Source: Tachypleus tridentatus (Eukaryota; Arthropoda; Merostomata; Xiphosura; Limulidae). Taken from it: DNA of 64,000 bases. The number at the start of each line of letters is the position of its first letter. The stretch's first letter is position 1. Below are positions 10,633 through 24,880 of the stretch, piece after piece. The notes beneath the pieces were generated by a model that was given only the letters and a program-made list of their open reading frames with translations, was not told the origin of the DNA and made no database searches. The stretch is from assembly GCF_004210375.1 (NCBI RefSeq), contig NC_134830.1, positions 45,389,094-45,453,093 of the forward strand, written 5' to 3'. A program made the position numbers and the translations under genes.

Positions 10633-12866
10633 ACTCAGTGTTTAATACTATCCATTAAAAACTGTCGTTTTGTAATGAAATTATATTGGTAGAAGAAAAC
10701 CATTATTATTTTTATTCATTTCAAATCGTTTGTTGCTCTATAAATAGACTTAGGAGTGGGGAACAATATTCTTGTGAATTCATTGTTCTTGTATAAATGG
10801 ACTTAGGAATGGGGAACAATATTCTTGTGAATTCATTGTTGTTGAATAAATAGACTTAGTTAGGTGTGGGGAACAATATTCCTGTGAATTCGTTGTTCTT
10901 GTATAAATAGACTTAGTTAGGTGTGGGGAACAATATTCCTGTGAATTCGTTGTTGTATAAATATACTTAGTTAGGAGTGGGGAACAACATTCCTGTGAAG
11001 TCGTTGTTGTTGTATAAATAGACTTAGTTAGGAGTGGGGAACAATATTCTTGTGAATTCATTGTTGTTGTATAAATAGACTTAGTTAGGTGTGGGGAACA
11101 ATATTCCTGTGAACTCATTGTTGTTGTATAAATAGACATAGTTAGGTGTGGGAACAATATTCGTTTGAATTCATTGTTGTTGTATAAATAGACTTAGTTA
11201 GGAGTGGGGAACAATATTCGTTTGAAGTCGTTGTTGTTGTACAAATAGAGTTAGTTAGGAGTGGGGAACAATATTCTTGTGAATTCATTGTTGTTGTATC
11301 AATGGACTTAGGAATGGGGAACAATATTCTTGTGAATTCATTGTTGTTGTATAAATGGACTTAGGAATGGGGAACAATATTCTTGTGAATTCATTGTTGT
11401 TGAATAAATAGACTTAGTTAGGTGTGGGGAAACAATATTCCTGTGAATCTGTTGTTGTTGTATAAATAGACTTAGTTAGGTGTGGGGAACAATATTCCTG
11501 TTAATTCGTTGTTGTATAAATATACTTAGTTAGGGGTGGGGTACAATATTCCTGTGAATTCATTGTTGTTGTATAAATACACTTAGTTAGGAGTGGGGAA
11601 CAATATTCCTGTAAAGTTGTTGTTGTTGTATAAATAGACTTAGTTAGGAATGGGAAACAACATTCCTGTGAAGTCGTTGTTGTTGTATAAATAGACTTAG
11701 TTAGGAGTGGGGAACAATATTCGTTTAAGTCATTGTTGTGGTATAAATGGACTTAGGAATGGGGAACAATATTCTTGTGAATTCATTGTTGTTGTATAAA
11801 TAGACTTAGTTAGGTGTGGGGAACAATATTCCTGTGAACTCATTGTTGTTGTATAAATAGACATAGTTAGGTGTGGGAACAATATTTCTGTGAATTCATT
11901 GTTGTTGTATAAATAGACTTAGTTAGGAGTGGGGAACAATATTTGTTTGAATTCATTGTTGTTGTACAAATAGACTTAGGAGTTGGGAACAATATTCCTG
12001 TGAATTCATTGTTGTTGTATAAATAGACTTAGTTAGGAGTGAGGAACAATATTCCTGTGAATTCATTGTTGATGTATAAATAGACTTATTTGTATAAATA
12101 GACAACTTGTTACGAAGTCACAACTTAGTTGTTGTTGTATAAATAGACTTAGTTAGGAGTGAGGAACAATATTCCTGTGAATTCATTGTTGTTGTATAAA
12201 TAGACTTATTTGTATAAATAGACAACTTGTTACGAAGTCACAACTTAGTTGTTGTTGTAGAAATAGACTTAGTTAGGAGTGGGGAACAATATTCCTGTGA
12301 ATTCATTGTTGTTGTATAAATAGACATAGTTAGGAGTGGGGAACAATATTCCTGTGAAGTCATTGTTGTTGTATAAATAGACTTAGTTAGGAGTGGGGAA
12401 CAATATTCCTGTGAAGTCATTGTTGTTGTATAAATAGACTTAGTTAGGAGTGGGGAACAATATTCCTGTGAAGTCATTGTTGTTGTATAAATGGACTTAG
12501 TTAGGAGTGGGGAACAATATTCCGGTAAAGTCGTTGTTGTTGTATAAATAGACTTAGTTAGGAGTGGCGAACAATATTCGTTTGAAGTCATTGTTGTTGT
12601 ATAAATAGACTTAGTTAGGAGTGGGGAACAATATTCGTTTAAGTCATTGTTGTGGTATAAATGGACTTAGGAATGGGGAACAATATTCTTGTGAATTCAT
12701 TGTTGTTGTATAAATAGACTTAGTTAGGTGTGGGGAACAATATTCCTGTGAACTCATTGTTGTTGTATAAATAGACATAGTTAGGTGTGGGAACAATATT
12801 CCTGTGAATTCATTGTTGTTGTATAAATAGACTTAGTTAGGAGTGGGGAACAATATTTGTTTGAAT

Positions 12867-13265
12867 TCATTGTTGTTGTACAAATAGATTTAGGAGTTGG
12901 GAACAATATTCCTGATATTTCATTGTTGTTGTAGAAATAGACTTAGTTAGGAGTGGGGAACAATATTCCTGTGAATTCATTGTTGTTGTATAAATAGACT
13001 TAGTTAGGAGTGGGGAACAATATTCCTGTGAAGTCATTGTTGTTGTATAAATAGACTTAGTTAGGAGTGGGGAACAATATTCCTGTGAAGTCACTGTTGT
13101 TGTATAAATGGACTTACTTAGGAGTGGGGAACAATATTCCTGTGAATTCATTGTTGTTGTATAAATAGACTTAGTAAGGAGTGGGGAACAATATTCGTTT
13201 GAAGTCATTGTTGTTGTATAAATAGAGTTAGTTAGGAGTGGGGAACAATATTCGTTTGAAGTCAT
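12867..13265. repeat. Higher-order repeat copy 1 (pairs with 15,265-15,663)
   Basis: The 399-bp segments at 12,867-13,265 and 15,265-15,663 translate identically over 132 codons on the minus strand and share rare unit variants, such as TGATATTTCATTG near the left end. The surrounding sequence (about 11.5-13.8 kb and 13.9-16.2 kb) also corresponds with offsets of about 2.40-2.46 kb. A one-monomer change accounts for the shift, so a block of about 2.4 kb was duplicated in tandem. Confidence 0.85.
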
Positions 13266-16200
13266 TGTTGTTGTATAAATAGCTTTAGTTAGGAGTGGGG
13301 AACAATATTCGTGAATTCATTGTTGTTGTATAAATAGACTTAGTTAGGAGTGGGGAACAATATTCGTTTTAATTCATTGTTGTTGTATAAATAGACTTAG
13401 TTAGGAGTGGGGAACAATATTCGTTTTAATTCATTGTTGTTGTATAAATAGACTTAGTTGTATAAATAGAGAACTTGTTACGAAGTCACAACTTAGTTGT
13501 TGTTGTAGAAATAGACTTCGTTAGGAGTGGGGAACAATATTCGTTTTAATTCATTTTTGTTGTATAAATAGACTTAGTTGTATAAATAGAGAACTTGTTA
13601 CGAAGTCACTACTTAGTTGTTGTTGTAGAAATAGACTTAGTTAGAGTGGGGAACAATATTCGTTTTAATTCATTGTTGTTGTATAAATAGACTTAGTTGT
13701 ATAAATAGACAACTTGTTACGAAGTCACAACTTAGTTGTTGTTGTAGAAATAGACTTAGTTAGGAGTGGGGAACAATATTCCTGTGAAATCGTTGTTGTT
13801 GTATAAATAGACTTAGTTAGGATTGGGGAAGAATATTCTTGTGAATTCATTGTTGTTGTATAAATAGACTTAGTTAGGTGTGGGGAACAATATTCCTGTG
13901 AATTCGTTGTTCTTGTATAAATAGACTTAGTTAGGCGTGGGGAACAATATTCCTGTTAATTCGTTGTTGTATAAATATACTTAGTTAGGGGTGGGGTACA
14001 ATATTCCTGTGAATTCATTGTTGTTGTATAAATACACTTAGTTAGGAGTGGGGAACAATATTCCTGTAAAGTTGTTGTTGTTGTATAAATAGACTTAGTT
14101 AGGAATGGGAAACAACATTCCTGTGAAGTCGTTGTTGTTGTATAAATAGACTTAGTTAGGAGTGGGGAACAATATTCGTTTAAGTCATTGTTGTGGTATA
14201 AATGGACTTAGGAATGGGGAACAATATTCTTGTGAATTCATTGTTGTTGTATAAATAGACTTAGTTAGGTGTGGGGAACAATATTCCTGTGAACTCATTG
14301 TTGTTGTATAAATAGACATAGTTAGGTGTGGGAACAATATTTCTGTGAATTCATTGTTGTTGTATAAATAGACTTAGTTAGGAGTGGGGAACAATATTTG
14401 TTTGAATTCATTGTTGTTGTACAAATAGACTTAGGAGTTGGGAATGATATTCCTGTGAATTCATTGTTGTTGTATAAATAGACTTAGTTAGGAGTGAGGA
14501 ACAATATTCCTGTGAATTCATTGTTGATGTATAAATAGACTTATTTGTATAAATAGACAACTTGTTACGAAGTCACAACTTAGTTGTTGTTGTATAAATA
14601 GACTTAGTTAGGAGTGAGGAACAATATTCCTGTGAATTCATTGTTGATGTATAAATAGACTTATTTGTATAAATAGACAACTTGTTACGAAGTCACAACT
14701 TAGTTGTTGTTGTAGAAATAGACTTAGTTAGGAGTGGGGAACAATATTCCTGTGAATTCATTGTTGTTGTATAAATAGACTTAGTTAGGAGTGGGGAACA
14801 ATATTCCTGTGAAGTCATTGTTGTTGTATAAATAGACTTAGTTAGGAGTGGGGAACAATATTCCTGTGAAGTCATTGTTGTTGTATAAATGGACTTAGTT
14901 AGGAGTGGGGAACAATATTCCGGTAAAGTCGTTGTTGTTGTATAAATAGACTTAGTTAGGAGTGGCGAACAATATTCGTTTGAAGTCATTGTTGTTGTAT
15001 AAATAGACTTAGTTAGGAGTGGGGAACAATATTCATTTAAGTCATTGTTGTGGTATAAATGGACTTAGGAATGGGGAACAATATTCTTGTGAATTCATTG
15101 TTGTTGTATAAATAGACTTAGTTAGGTGTGGGGAACAATATTCCTGTGAACTCATTGTTGTTGTATAAATAGACTTAGTTAGGTGTGGGGAACAATATTC
15201 CTGTGAATTCATTGTTGTTGTATAAATAGACTTAGTTAGAGTGGGGAACAATATTTGTTTGAATTCATTGTTGTTGTACAAATAGATTTAGGAGTTGGGA
15301 ACAATATTCCTGATATTTCATTGTTGTTGTAGAAATAGACTTAGTTAGGAGTGGGGAACAATATTCCTGTGAATTCATTGTTGTTGTATAAATAGACTTA
15401 GTTAGGAGTGGGGAACAATATTCCTGTGAAGTCATTGTTGTTGTATAAATAGACTTAGTTAGGAGTGGGGAACAATATTCCTGTGAAGTCACTGTTGTTG
15501 TATAAATGGACTTACTTAGGAGTGGGGAACAATATTCCTGTGAATTCATTGTTGTTGTATAAATAGACTTAGTAAGGAGTGGGGAACAATATTCGTTTGA
15601 AGTCATTGTTGTTGTATAAATAGAGTTAGTTAGGAGTGGGGAACAATATTCGTTTGAAGTCATTGTTGTTGTATAAATAGCTTTAGTTAGGAGTGGGGAA
15701 CAATATTCGTTTCAATTCATTGTTGTTGTATAAATAGACTTAGTTAGGAGTGGGGAACAATATTCGTTTTAATTCATTGTTGTTGTATAAATAGACTTAG
15801 TTAGGAGTGGGGAACAATATTCGTTTTAATTCATTGTTGTTGTATAAATAGACTTAGTTGTATAAATAGAGAACTTGTTACGAAGTCACAACTTAGTTGT
15901 TGTTGTAGAAATAGACTTCGTTAGGAGTGGGGAACAATATTCGTTTTAATTCATTTTTGTTGTATAAATAGACTTAGTTGTATAAATAGAGAACTTGTTA
16001 CGAAGTCACTACTTAGTTGTTGTTGTAGAAATAGACTTAGTTAGAGTGGGGAACAATATTCGTTTTAATTCATTGTTGTTGTATAAATAGACTTAGTTGT
16101 ATAAATAGACAACTTGTTACGAAGTCACAACTTAGTTGTTGTTGTAGAAATAGACTTAGTTAGGAGTGGGGAACAATATTCCTGTGAAATCGTTGTTGTT

Positions 16201-18520
16201 GTATAAATAGACTTAGTTAGGATTGGGGAACAATATTCTTGTGAATTCATTGTTGTTGTATAAATAGACTTAGTTAGGTGTGGGGAACAATATTCCTGTG
16301 AACTCGTTGTTGTATAAATAGACATAGTTAGGTGTGGGAACAATATTCCTGTGAATTCATTGTTGTTGTATAAATAGACTGAGTTAGGAGTGGGGAACAA
16401 TATTCCTGTGAAGTTATTGTTGTTGTATAAATAGATTTAGTTAGGAGTGGGGTACAATATTCCTGTGAATTCATTGTTCTTGTATAAATAGACAACTTGT
16501 TACGAAGTCACTACTTAGTTCTTGTTGTAGAAATAGACTTAGTTAGGAATGGGGAACAATATTCCTGTGAATTCATTGTTGTTGTATAAATAGACTTAGT
16601 TAGGAGTGGGGAACAATATTCCTGTGAATTCATTGTTGTTGTATAAATAGACTGAGTTAGGAGTGGGGAACAATATTCCTGTGAATTCATTGTTGTTGTA
16701 TAAATAGACTGAGTTAGGAGTGGGAAACAATATTCCTGTGAATTCATTGTTGTTATATAAATAGATTTAGTTAGAGTGGGAAACAATATTCCTGTGAATT
16801 CATTGTTGTTGTATAAATAGACTTAGTTAGGAGTGGGGAACAATATTCCTGTAAAGTCGTTGTTGTTGTATAAATAGACTTAGTTAGGAGTGGGGAACAA
16901 TATTCCTGTGAAGTCGTTGTTGTTGTATAAATAGACTTAGTTAGGAGTGGGGAACAATATTCGTTTGAAGTCGTTGTTGTTGTATAAATAGAGTTAGTTA
17001 GGAGTGGGGAACAATATTCGTTTGAAGTCCTTGTTGTATAAATAGACTTAGTTAGGAGTGGGGAAAAATATTCGTTTTAATTCATTGTTGTTGTAGAAAT
17101 AGACTTAGGAGTGGGGAACAATATTCGTTTTAATTCATTGTTGTTGTATAAATAGACTTAGTTGTATAAATAGACAACTTGTTACGAAGTCACAACTTAG
17201 TTGTTGTTGTAGAAATAGACTTAGTTAGGAGTGGGGAACAATATTCGTTTGAATTTATTGTTGTTGTATAAATAGACTTAGTTAGGAGTGGGGAACAATA
17301 TTCGTTTGAAGTCATTGTTGTTGTATAAATAGACTTAGTTAGGACTGGGGAACAATATTCGTTTGAAGTCATTGTTGTATAAATAGACTTAGTTAGGAGT
17401 GGGGAACAATATTCGTTTGAATTCATTGTTGTTGTATAAATAGACTTAGTTAGGAGTGGGGAACAATATTCGTTTGAATTCATTGTTGTTGTATAAATAG
17501 ACTTATTTAGGAGTGGGGAACAATATTCCTTTGAAGTCGTTGTTGTTGTATAAATAGACTTAGTTAGGAGTGGGGAACAATATTCGTTTGAATTCATTGT
17601 TGTTGTATAAATAGACTTAGTTAGGAGTGGGGAACAATATTCGTTTGAATTCATTGTTGTTGTATAAATAGACTTAGTTAGGAATGGGGAACAATATTCC
17701 TGTGAATTCATTGTTGTTGTATAAATAGACTTAGTTAGGAGTGGGGAACAATATTCCTGTGAATTCATTGTTGTTGTATAAATAGACTGAGTTAGGAGTG
17801 GGGAACAATATTCCTGTGAATTCATTGTTGTTGTATGAATAGACTAAGTTAGGAGTGGGAAACAATATTCCTGTGAATTCATTATTGTTATATAAATAGA
17901 TTTAGTTAGGAGTGGGAAACAATATTCCTGTGAATTCATTGTTGTTGTATAAATAGACTTAGTTAGGAGTGGGGAACAATATTCCTGTAAAGTCGTTGTT
18001 GTTGTATAAATAGACTTAGTTAGGAGTGGGGAACAATATTCCTGTGAAGTCGTTGTTGTTGTATAAATAGACTTAGTTAGAGTGGGGAACAATATTTGTT
18101 TGAAGTCGTTGTTGTTGTATAAATAGAGTTAGTTAGGAGTGGGGAACAATATTCGTTTGAAGTCCTTGTTGTATAAATAGACTTACTTAGGAGTGGGGAA
18201 CAATATTCCTGTGAATTCATTGTTGTTGTATAAATAGACTTAGTTAGGAGTGGGGAACAATATTCGTTTGAAGTCATTGTTGTTGTATAAATAGACTTAG
18301 TTAGGAGTGGGGAACAATATTCGTTTGAAGTCATTGTTGTTGTATAAATAGACTTAGTTAGGAGTGGGGAACAATATTCGTTTCAATTCATTGTTGTTGT
18401 ATAAATAGACTTAGTTAGGAGTGGGGAACAATATTCGTTTTAATTCATTGTTGTTGTATAAATAGACTTAGTTAGGTGTGGGAACAATATTCGTTTTAAT
18501 TCATTGTTGTTGTATAAATA

Positions 18521-19063
18521 GACTTAGTTGTATAAATAGAGAACTTGTTACGAAGTCACAACTTAGTTGTTGTTGTAGAAATAGACTTAGTTAGGAGTGG
18601 GGAACAATATTCGTTTTAATTCATTGTTGTTGTATAAATAGACTTAGTTGTATAAATAGAGAACTTGTTACGAAGTCACTACTTAGTTGTTGTTGTAGAA
18701 ATAGACTTAGTTAGGAGTGGGGAACAATATTCGTTTTAATTCATTGTTGTTGTATAAATAGACTTAGTTGTATAAATAGACAACTTGTTACGAAGTCACA
18801 ACTTAGTTGTTGTTGTAGAAATAGACTTAGTTAGGAGTGGGGAACAATATTCGTTTTAATTCATTGTTGTTGTATAAATAGACTTAGTTGTATAAATAGA
18901 GAACTTGTTACGAAGTCACTACTTAGTTGTTGTTGTAGAAATAGACTTAGTTAGGAGTGGGGAACAATATTCGTTTTAATTCATTGTTGTTGTATAAATA
19001 GACTTAGTTGTATAAATAGACAACTTGTTACGAAGTCACAACTTAGTTGTTGTTGTAGAAATA
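18521..19063 (+). repeat. Run of 63-bp punctuating units alternating with 57-bp monomers
   Basis: The clearest of many sites where a variant unit interrupts the 57-bp satellite. The 63-bp unit starts GACTTAGTTGTATAAATAGA, continues (C/G)AACTTGTTACGAAGTCAC, then (A/T)ACTTAGTTGTTGTTGTAG, and ends AAATA. Here it begins at 18,521, 18,641, 18,761, 18,881 and 19,001, exactly 120 bp apart, so one 63-mer and one 57-mer form a dimer. Shorter runs of two or three dimers occur near 13,450-13,760, 15,850-16,150, 21,420-21,720, 24,600-24,900 and 26,250-26,560. Single units occur throughout. The internal AACTTGTTACGAAGTCAC core is absent from the 57-mer. Confidence 0.93.
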
Positions 19064-20740
19064 GACTTAGTTAGGAGTGGGGAACAATATTCCTGTGAAA
19101 TCGTTGTTGTTGTATAAATAGACTTAGTTAGGATTGGGAACAATATTCTTGTGAATTCATTGTTGTTGTATAAATAGACTTAGTTAGGTGTGGGGAACAA
19201 TATTCCTGTGAACTCGTTGTTGTATAAATAGACATAGTTAGGTGTGGGAACAATATTCCTGTGAATTCATTGTTGTTGTATAAATAGACTGAGTTAGGAG
19301 TGGGGAACAATATTCCTGTGAAGTTATTGTTGTTGTATAAATAGATTTAGTTAGGAGTGGGGTACAATATTCCTGTGAATTCATTGTTCTTGTATAAATA
19401 GACAACTTGTTACGAAGTCACTACTTAGTTCTTGTTGTAGAAATAGACTTAGTTAGGAATGGGGAACAATATTCCTGTGAATTCATTGTTGTTGTATAAA
19501 TAGACTTAGTTAGGAGTGGGGAACAATATTCCTGTGAATTCATTGTTGTTGTATAAATAGACTTAGTTAGGAGTGGGGAACAATATTCCTGTGAATTCAT
19601 TGTTGTTGTATAAATAGACTGAGTTAGGAGTGGGAAACAATATTCCTGTGAATTCATTATTGTTATATAAATAGATTTAGTTAGGAGTGGAAACAATATT
19701 CCTGTGAATTCATTGTTGTTGTATAAATAGACTTAGTTAGGAGTGGGGAACAATATTCCTGTAAAGTCGTTGTTGTTGTATAAATAGACTTAGTTAGGAG
19801 TGGGAACAATATTCCTGTGAAGTCGTTGTTGTTGTATAAATAGACTTAGTTAGGAGTGGGGAACAATATTCGTTTGAAGTCGTTGTTGTTGTACAAATAG
19901 AGTTAGTTAGGAGTGGGGAACAATATTCGTTTGAAGTCCTTGTTGTATAAATAGACTTAGTTAGGAGTGGGGAAAAATATTCGTTTTAATTCATTGTTGT
20001 TGTAGAAATAGACTTAGGAGTGGGGAACAATATTCGTTTTAATTCATTGTTGTTGTATAAATAGACTTAGTTGTATAAATAGACAACTTGTTACGAAGTC
20101 ACAACTTAGTTGTTGTTGTAGAAATAGACTTAGTTAGGAGTGGGGAACAATATTCGTTTGAATTTATTGTTGTTGTATAAATAGACTTAGTTAGGAGTGG
20201 GGAACAATATTCGTTTGAAGTCATTGTTGTTGTATAAATAGACTTAGTTAGGACTGGGGAACAATATTCGTTTGAAGTCATTGTTGTATAAATAGACTTA
20301 GTTAGGAGTGGGGAACAATATTCGTTTGAATTCATTGTTGTTGTATAAATAGACTTAGTTAGGAGTGGGGAACAATATTCGTTTGAATTCATTGTTGTTG
20401 TATAAATAGACTTATTTAGGAGTGGGGAACAATATTCCTTTGAAGTCGTTGTTGTTGTATAAATAGACTTAGTTAGGAGTGGGGAACAATATTCGTTTGA
20501 ATTCATTGTTGTTGTATAAATAGACAACTTGTTACGAAGTCACAACTTAGTTCTTGTTGTAGAAATAGACTTAGTTAGGAATGGGGAACAATATTCCTGT
20601 GAATTCATTGTTGTTGTATAAATAGACTTAGTTAGGAGTGGGGAACAATATTCCTGTGAATTTATTGTTGTTGTATAAATAGACTGAGTTAGGAGTGGGG
20701 AACAATATTCCTGTGAATTCATTGTTGTTGTATGAATAGA

Positions 20741-23700
20741 CTAAGTTAGGAGTGGGAAACAATATTCCTGTGAATTCATTATTGTTATATAAATAGATTT
20801 AGTTAGGAGTGGGAAACAATATTCCTGTGAATTCATTGTTGTTGTATAAATAGACTTAGTTAGGAGTGGGGAACAATATTCCTGTAAAGTCGTTGTTGTT
20901 GTATAAATAGAGTTAGTTAGGAGTGGGGAAGAATATTCCTGTGAAGTCGTTGTTGTTGTATAAATAGACTTAGTTAGGAGTGGGGAACAATATTTGTTTG
21001 AAGTCGTTGTTGTTGTACAAATAGAGTTAGTTAGGAGTGGGGAACAATATTCGTTTGAAGTCCTTGTTGTATAAATAGACTTACTTAGGAGTGGGGAACA
21101 ATATTCCTGTGAATTCATTGTTGTTGTATAAATAGACTTAGTTAGGAGTGGGGAACAATATTCGTTTGAAGTCATTGTTGTTGTATAAATAGAGTTAGTT
21201 AGGAGTGGGGAACAATATTCGTTTGAAGTCATTGTTGTTGTATAAATAGCTTTAGTTAGAGTGGGGAACAATATTCTGTTTCAATTCATTGTTGTTGTAT
21301 AAATAGACTTAGTTAGGAGTGAAGAACAATATTCGTTTTAATTCATTGTTGTTGTATAAATAGACTTAGTTAGGAGTGGGGAACAATATTCGTTTTAATT
21401 CATTGTTGTTGTATAAATAGACTTAGTTGTATAAATAGAGAACTTGTTACGAAGTCACAACTTAGTTGTTGTTGTAGAAATAGACTTCGTTAGGAGTGGG
21501 GAACAATATTCGTTTTAATTCATTGTTGTTGTATAAATAGACTTAGTTGTATAAATAGAGAACTTGTTACGAAGTCACTACTTAGTTGTTGTTGTAGAAA
21601 TAGACTTAGTTAGGAGTGGGGAACAATATTCGTTTTAATTCATTGTTGTTGTATAAATTGACTTAGTTGTATAAATAGACAACTTGTTACGAAGTCACAA
21701 CTTAGTTGTTGTTGTAGAAATAGACTTAGTTAGGAGTGGGGAACAATATTCCTGTGAAATCGTTGTTGTTGTATAAATAGACTTAGTTAGGATTGGGGAA
21801 GAATATTCTTGTGAATTCATTGTTGTTGTATAAATAGACTTAGTTAGGTGTGGGGAACAATATTCCTGTGAACTCGTTGTTGTATAAATAGACATAGTTA
21901 GGTGTGGGAACAATATTCCTGTGAATTCATTGTTGTTGTATAAATAGACTGAGTTAGGAGTGGGGAACAATATTCCTGTGAAGTTATTGTTGTTGTATAA
22001 ATAGATTTAGTTAGGAGTGGGGTACAATATTCCTGTGAATTCATTGTTCTTGTATAAATAGACAACTTGTTACGAAGTCACTACTTTGTTCTTGTTGTAG
22101 AAATAGACTTAGTTAGGAATGGGGAACAATATTCCTGTGAATTCATTGTTGTTGTATAAATAGGCTTAGTTAGGAGTGGGGAACAATATTCCTGTGAATT
22201 CATTGTTGTTGTATAAATAGACTGAGTTAGGAGTGGGGAACAATATTCCTGTGAATTCATTGTTGTTGTATAAATAGACTGAGTTAGGAGTGGAAACAAT
22301 ATTCCTGTGAATTCATTATTGTTATATAAATAGATTTAGTTAGGAGTGGGAAACAATATTCCTGTGAATTCATTGTTGTTGTATAAATAGACTTAGTTAG
22401 AGTGGGGAACAATATTCCTGTAAAGTCGTTGTTGTTGTATAAATAGACTTAGTTAGGAGTGGGGTACAATATTCCTGTGAAGTCGTTGTTGTTGTATAAA
22501 TAGACTTAGTTAGGAGTGGGGAACAATATTCGTTTGAAGTCGTTGTTGTTGTACAAATAGAGTTAGTTAGGAGTGGGGAACAATATTCGTTTGAAGTCCT
22601 TGTTGTATAAATAGACTTAGTTAGGAGTGGGGAAAAATATTCCTTTTAATTCATTGTTGTTGTAGAAATAGACTTAGGAGTGGGGAACAATATTCGTTTT
22701 AATTCATTGTTGTTGTATAAATAGACTTAGTTGTATAAATAGACAACTTGTTACGAAGTCACAACTTAGTTGTTGTTGTAGAAATAGACTTAGTTAGGAG
22801 TGGGGAACAATATTCGTTTGAATTTATTGTTGTTGTATAAACAGACTTAGTTAGGAGTGGGGAACAATATTCGTTTGAAGTCATTGTTGTTGTATAAATA
22901 GACTTAGTTAGGACTGGGGAACAATATTCGTTTGAAGTCATTGTTGTATAAATAGACTTAGTTAGGAGTGGGGAACAATATTCGTTTGAATTCATTGTTG
23001 TTGTATAAATAGACTTAGTTAGGAGTGGGGAACAATATTCGTTTGAATTCATTGTTGTTGTATAAATAGACTTATTTAGGAGTGGGGAACAATATTCCTT
23101 TGAAGTCGTTGTTGTTGTATAAATAGACTTAGTTAGGAGTGGGGAACAATATTCGTTTGAATTCATTGTTGTTGTACAAATAGACTGAGTTAGGAGTGGG
23201 AAACAATATTCCTGTGAATTCATTGTTGTTGTATAAATAGACTGAGTTAGGAGTGGGAAACAATATTCCTGTGAATTCATTATTGTTATATAAATAGATT
23301 TAGTTAGGAGTGGGAAACAATATTCCTGTGAATTCATTGTTGTTGTATAAATAGACTTAGTTAGGAGTGGGGAACAATATTCCTGTAAAGTCGTTGTTGT
23401 TGTATAAATAGACTGAGTTAGGAGTGGGAAACAATATTCCTGTGAATTCATTATTGTTATATAAATAGATTTAGTTAGGAGTGGGAAACAATATTCCTGT
23501 GAATTCATTGTTGTTGTATAAATAGACTTAGTTAGGAGTGGGGAACAATATTCCTGTAAAGTCGTTGTTGTTGTATAAATAGACTTAGTTAGGAGTGGGG
23601 AACAATATTCCTGTGAAGTCGTTGTTGTTGTATAAATAGACTTAGTTAGGAGTGGGGAACAATATTTGTTTGAAGTCGTTGTTGTTGTACAAATAGAGTT

Positions 23701-24880
23701 AGTTAGGAGTGGGGAACAATATTCGTTTGAAGTCCTTGTTGTATAAATAGACTTACTTAGGAGTGGGGAACAATATTCCTGTGAATTCATTGTTGTTGTA
23801 TAAATAGACTTAGTTAGGAGTGGGGAACAATATTCCTGTGAATTCATTGTTGTTGTATAAATAGACTGAGTTAGGAGTGGGAAACAATATTCCTGTGAAT
23901 TCATTGTTGTTGTATAAATAGACTGAGTTAGGAGTGGGAAACAATATTCCTGTGAATTCATTATTGTTATATAAATAGATTTAGTTAGGAGTGGGAAACA
24001 ATATTCCTGTGAATTCATTGTTGTTGTATAAATAGACTTAGTTAGGAGTGGGGAACAATATTCCTGTAAAGTCGTTGTTGTTGTATAAATAGACTTAGTT
24101 AGGAGTGGGGAACAATATTCCTGTGAAGTCGTTGTTGTTGTATAAATAGACTTAGTTAGAGTGGGGAACAATATTTGTTTGAAGTCGTTGTTGTTGTACA
24201 AATAGAGTTAGTTAGGAGTGGGGAACAATATTCGTTTGAAGTCCTTGTTGTATAAATAGACTTACTTAGGAGTGGGGAACAATATTCCTGTGAATTCATT
24301 GTTGTTGTATAAATAGACTTAGTTAGGAGTGGGGAACAATATTCGTTTGAAGTCATTGTTGTTGTATAAATAGAGTTAGTTAGGAGTGGGGAACAATATT
24401 CGTTTGAAGTCATTGTTGTTGTATAAATAGCTTTAGTTAGGAGTGGGGAACAATATTCGTTTCAATTCATTGTTGTTGTATAAATAGACTTAGTTAGGAG
24501 TGGGGAACAATATTCGTTTTAATTCATTGTTGTTGTATAAATAGACTTAGTTAGGAGTGGGGAACAATATTCGTTTTAATTCATTGTTGTTGTATAAATA
24601 GACTTAGTTGTATAAATAGAGAACTTGTTACGAAGTCACAACTTAGTTGTTGTTGTAGAAATAGACTTCGTTAGGAGTGGGGAACAATATTCGTTTTAAT
24701 TCATTGTTGTTGTATAAATAGACTTAGTTGTATAAATAGAGAACTTGTTACGAAGTCACTACTTAGTTGTTGTTGTAGAAATAGACTTAGTTAGGAGTGG
24801 GGAACAATATTCGTTTTAATTCATTGTTGTTGTATAAATAGACTTAGTTGTATAAATAGACAACTTGTTACGAAGTCACA
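20741..24880. repeat. 4.1-kb block duplicated at 25,573-29,714
   Basis: Matching landmarks recur at a constant offset of 4,832-4,834 bp. The diverged units at 20,741-21,271 match 25,573-26,064, the block at 21,695-21,970 matches 26,527-26,802, and ACAAATAGACTGAG at about 23,176 recurs at about 28,010. The 63-bp unit core at 24,621 recurs at 29,455. The correspondence ends just after 24,861/29,695, where the right copy switches to a CACTACTTAGTTC variant. Parts of the same block recur again from about 40,272 (offset about 13,745 from 26,527). Confidence 0.85.
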
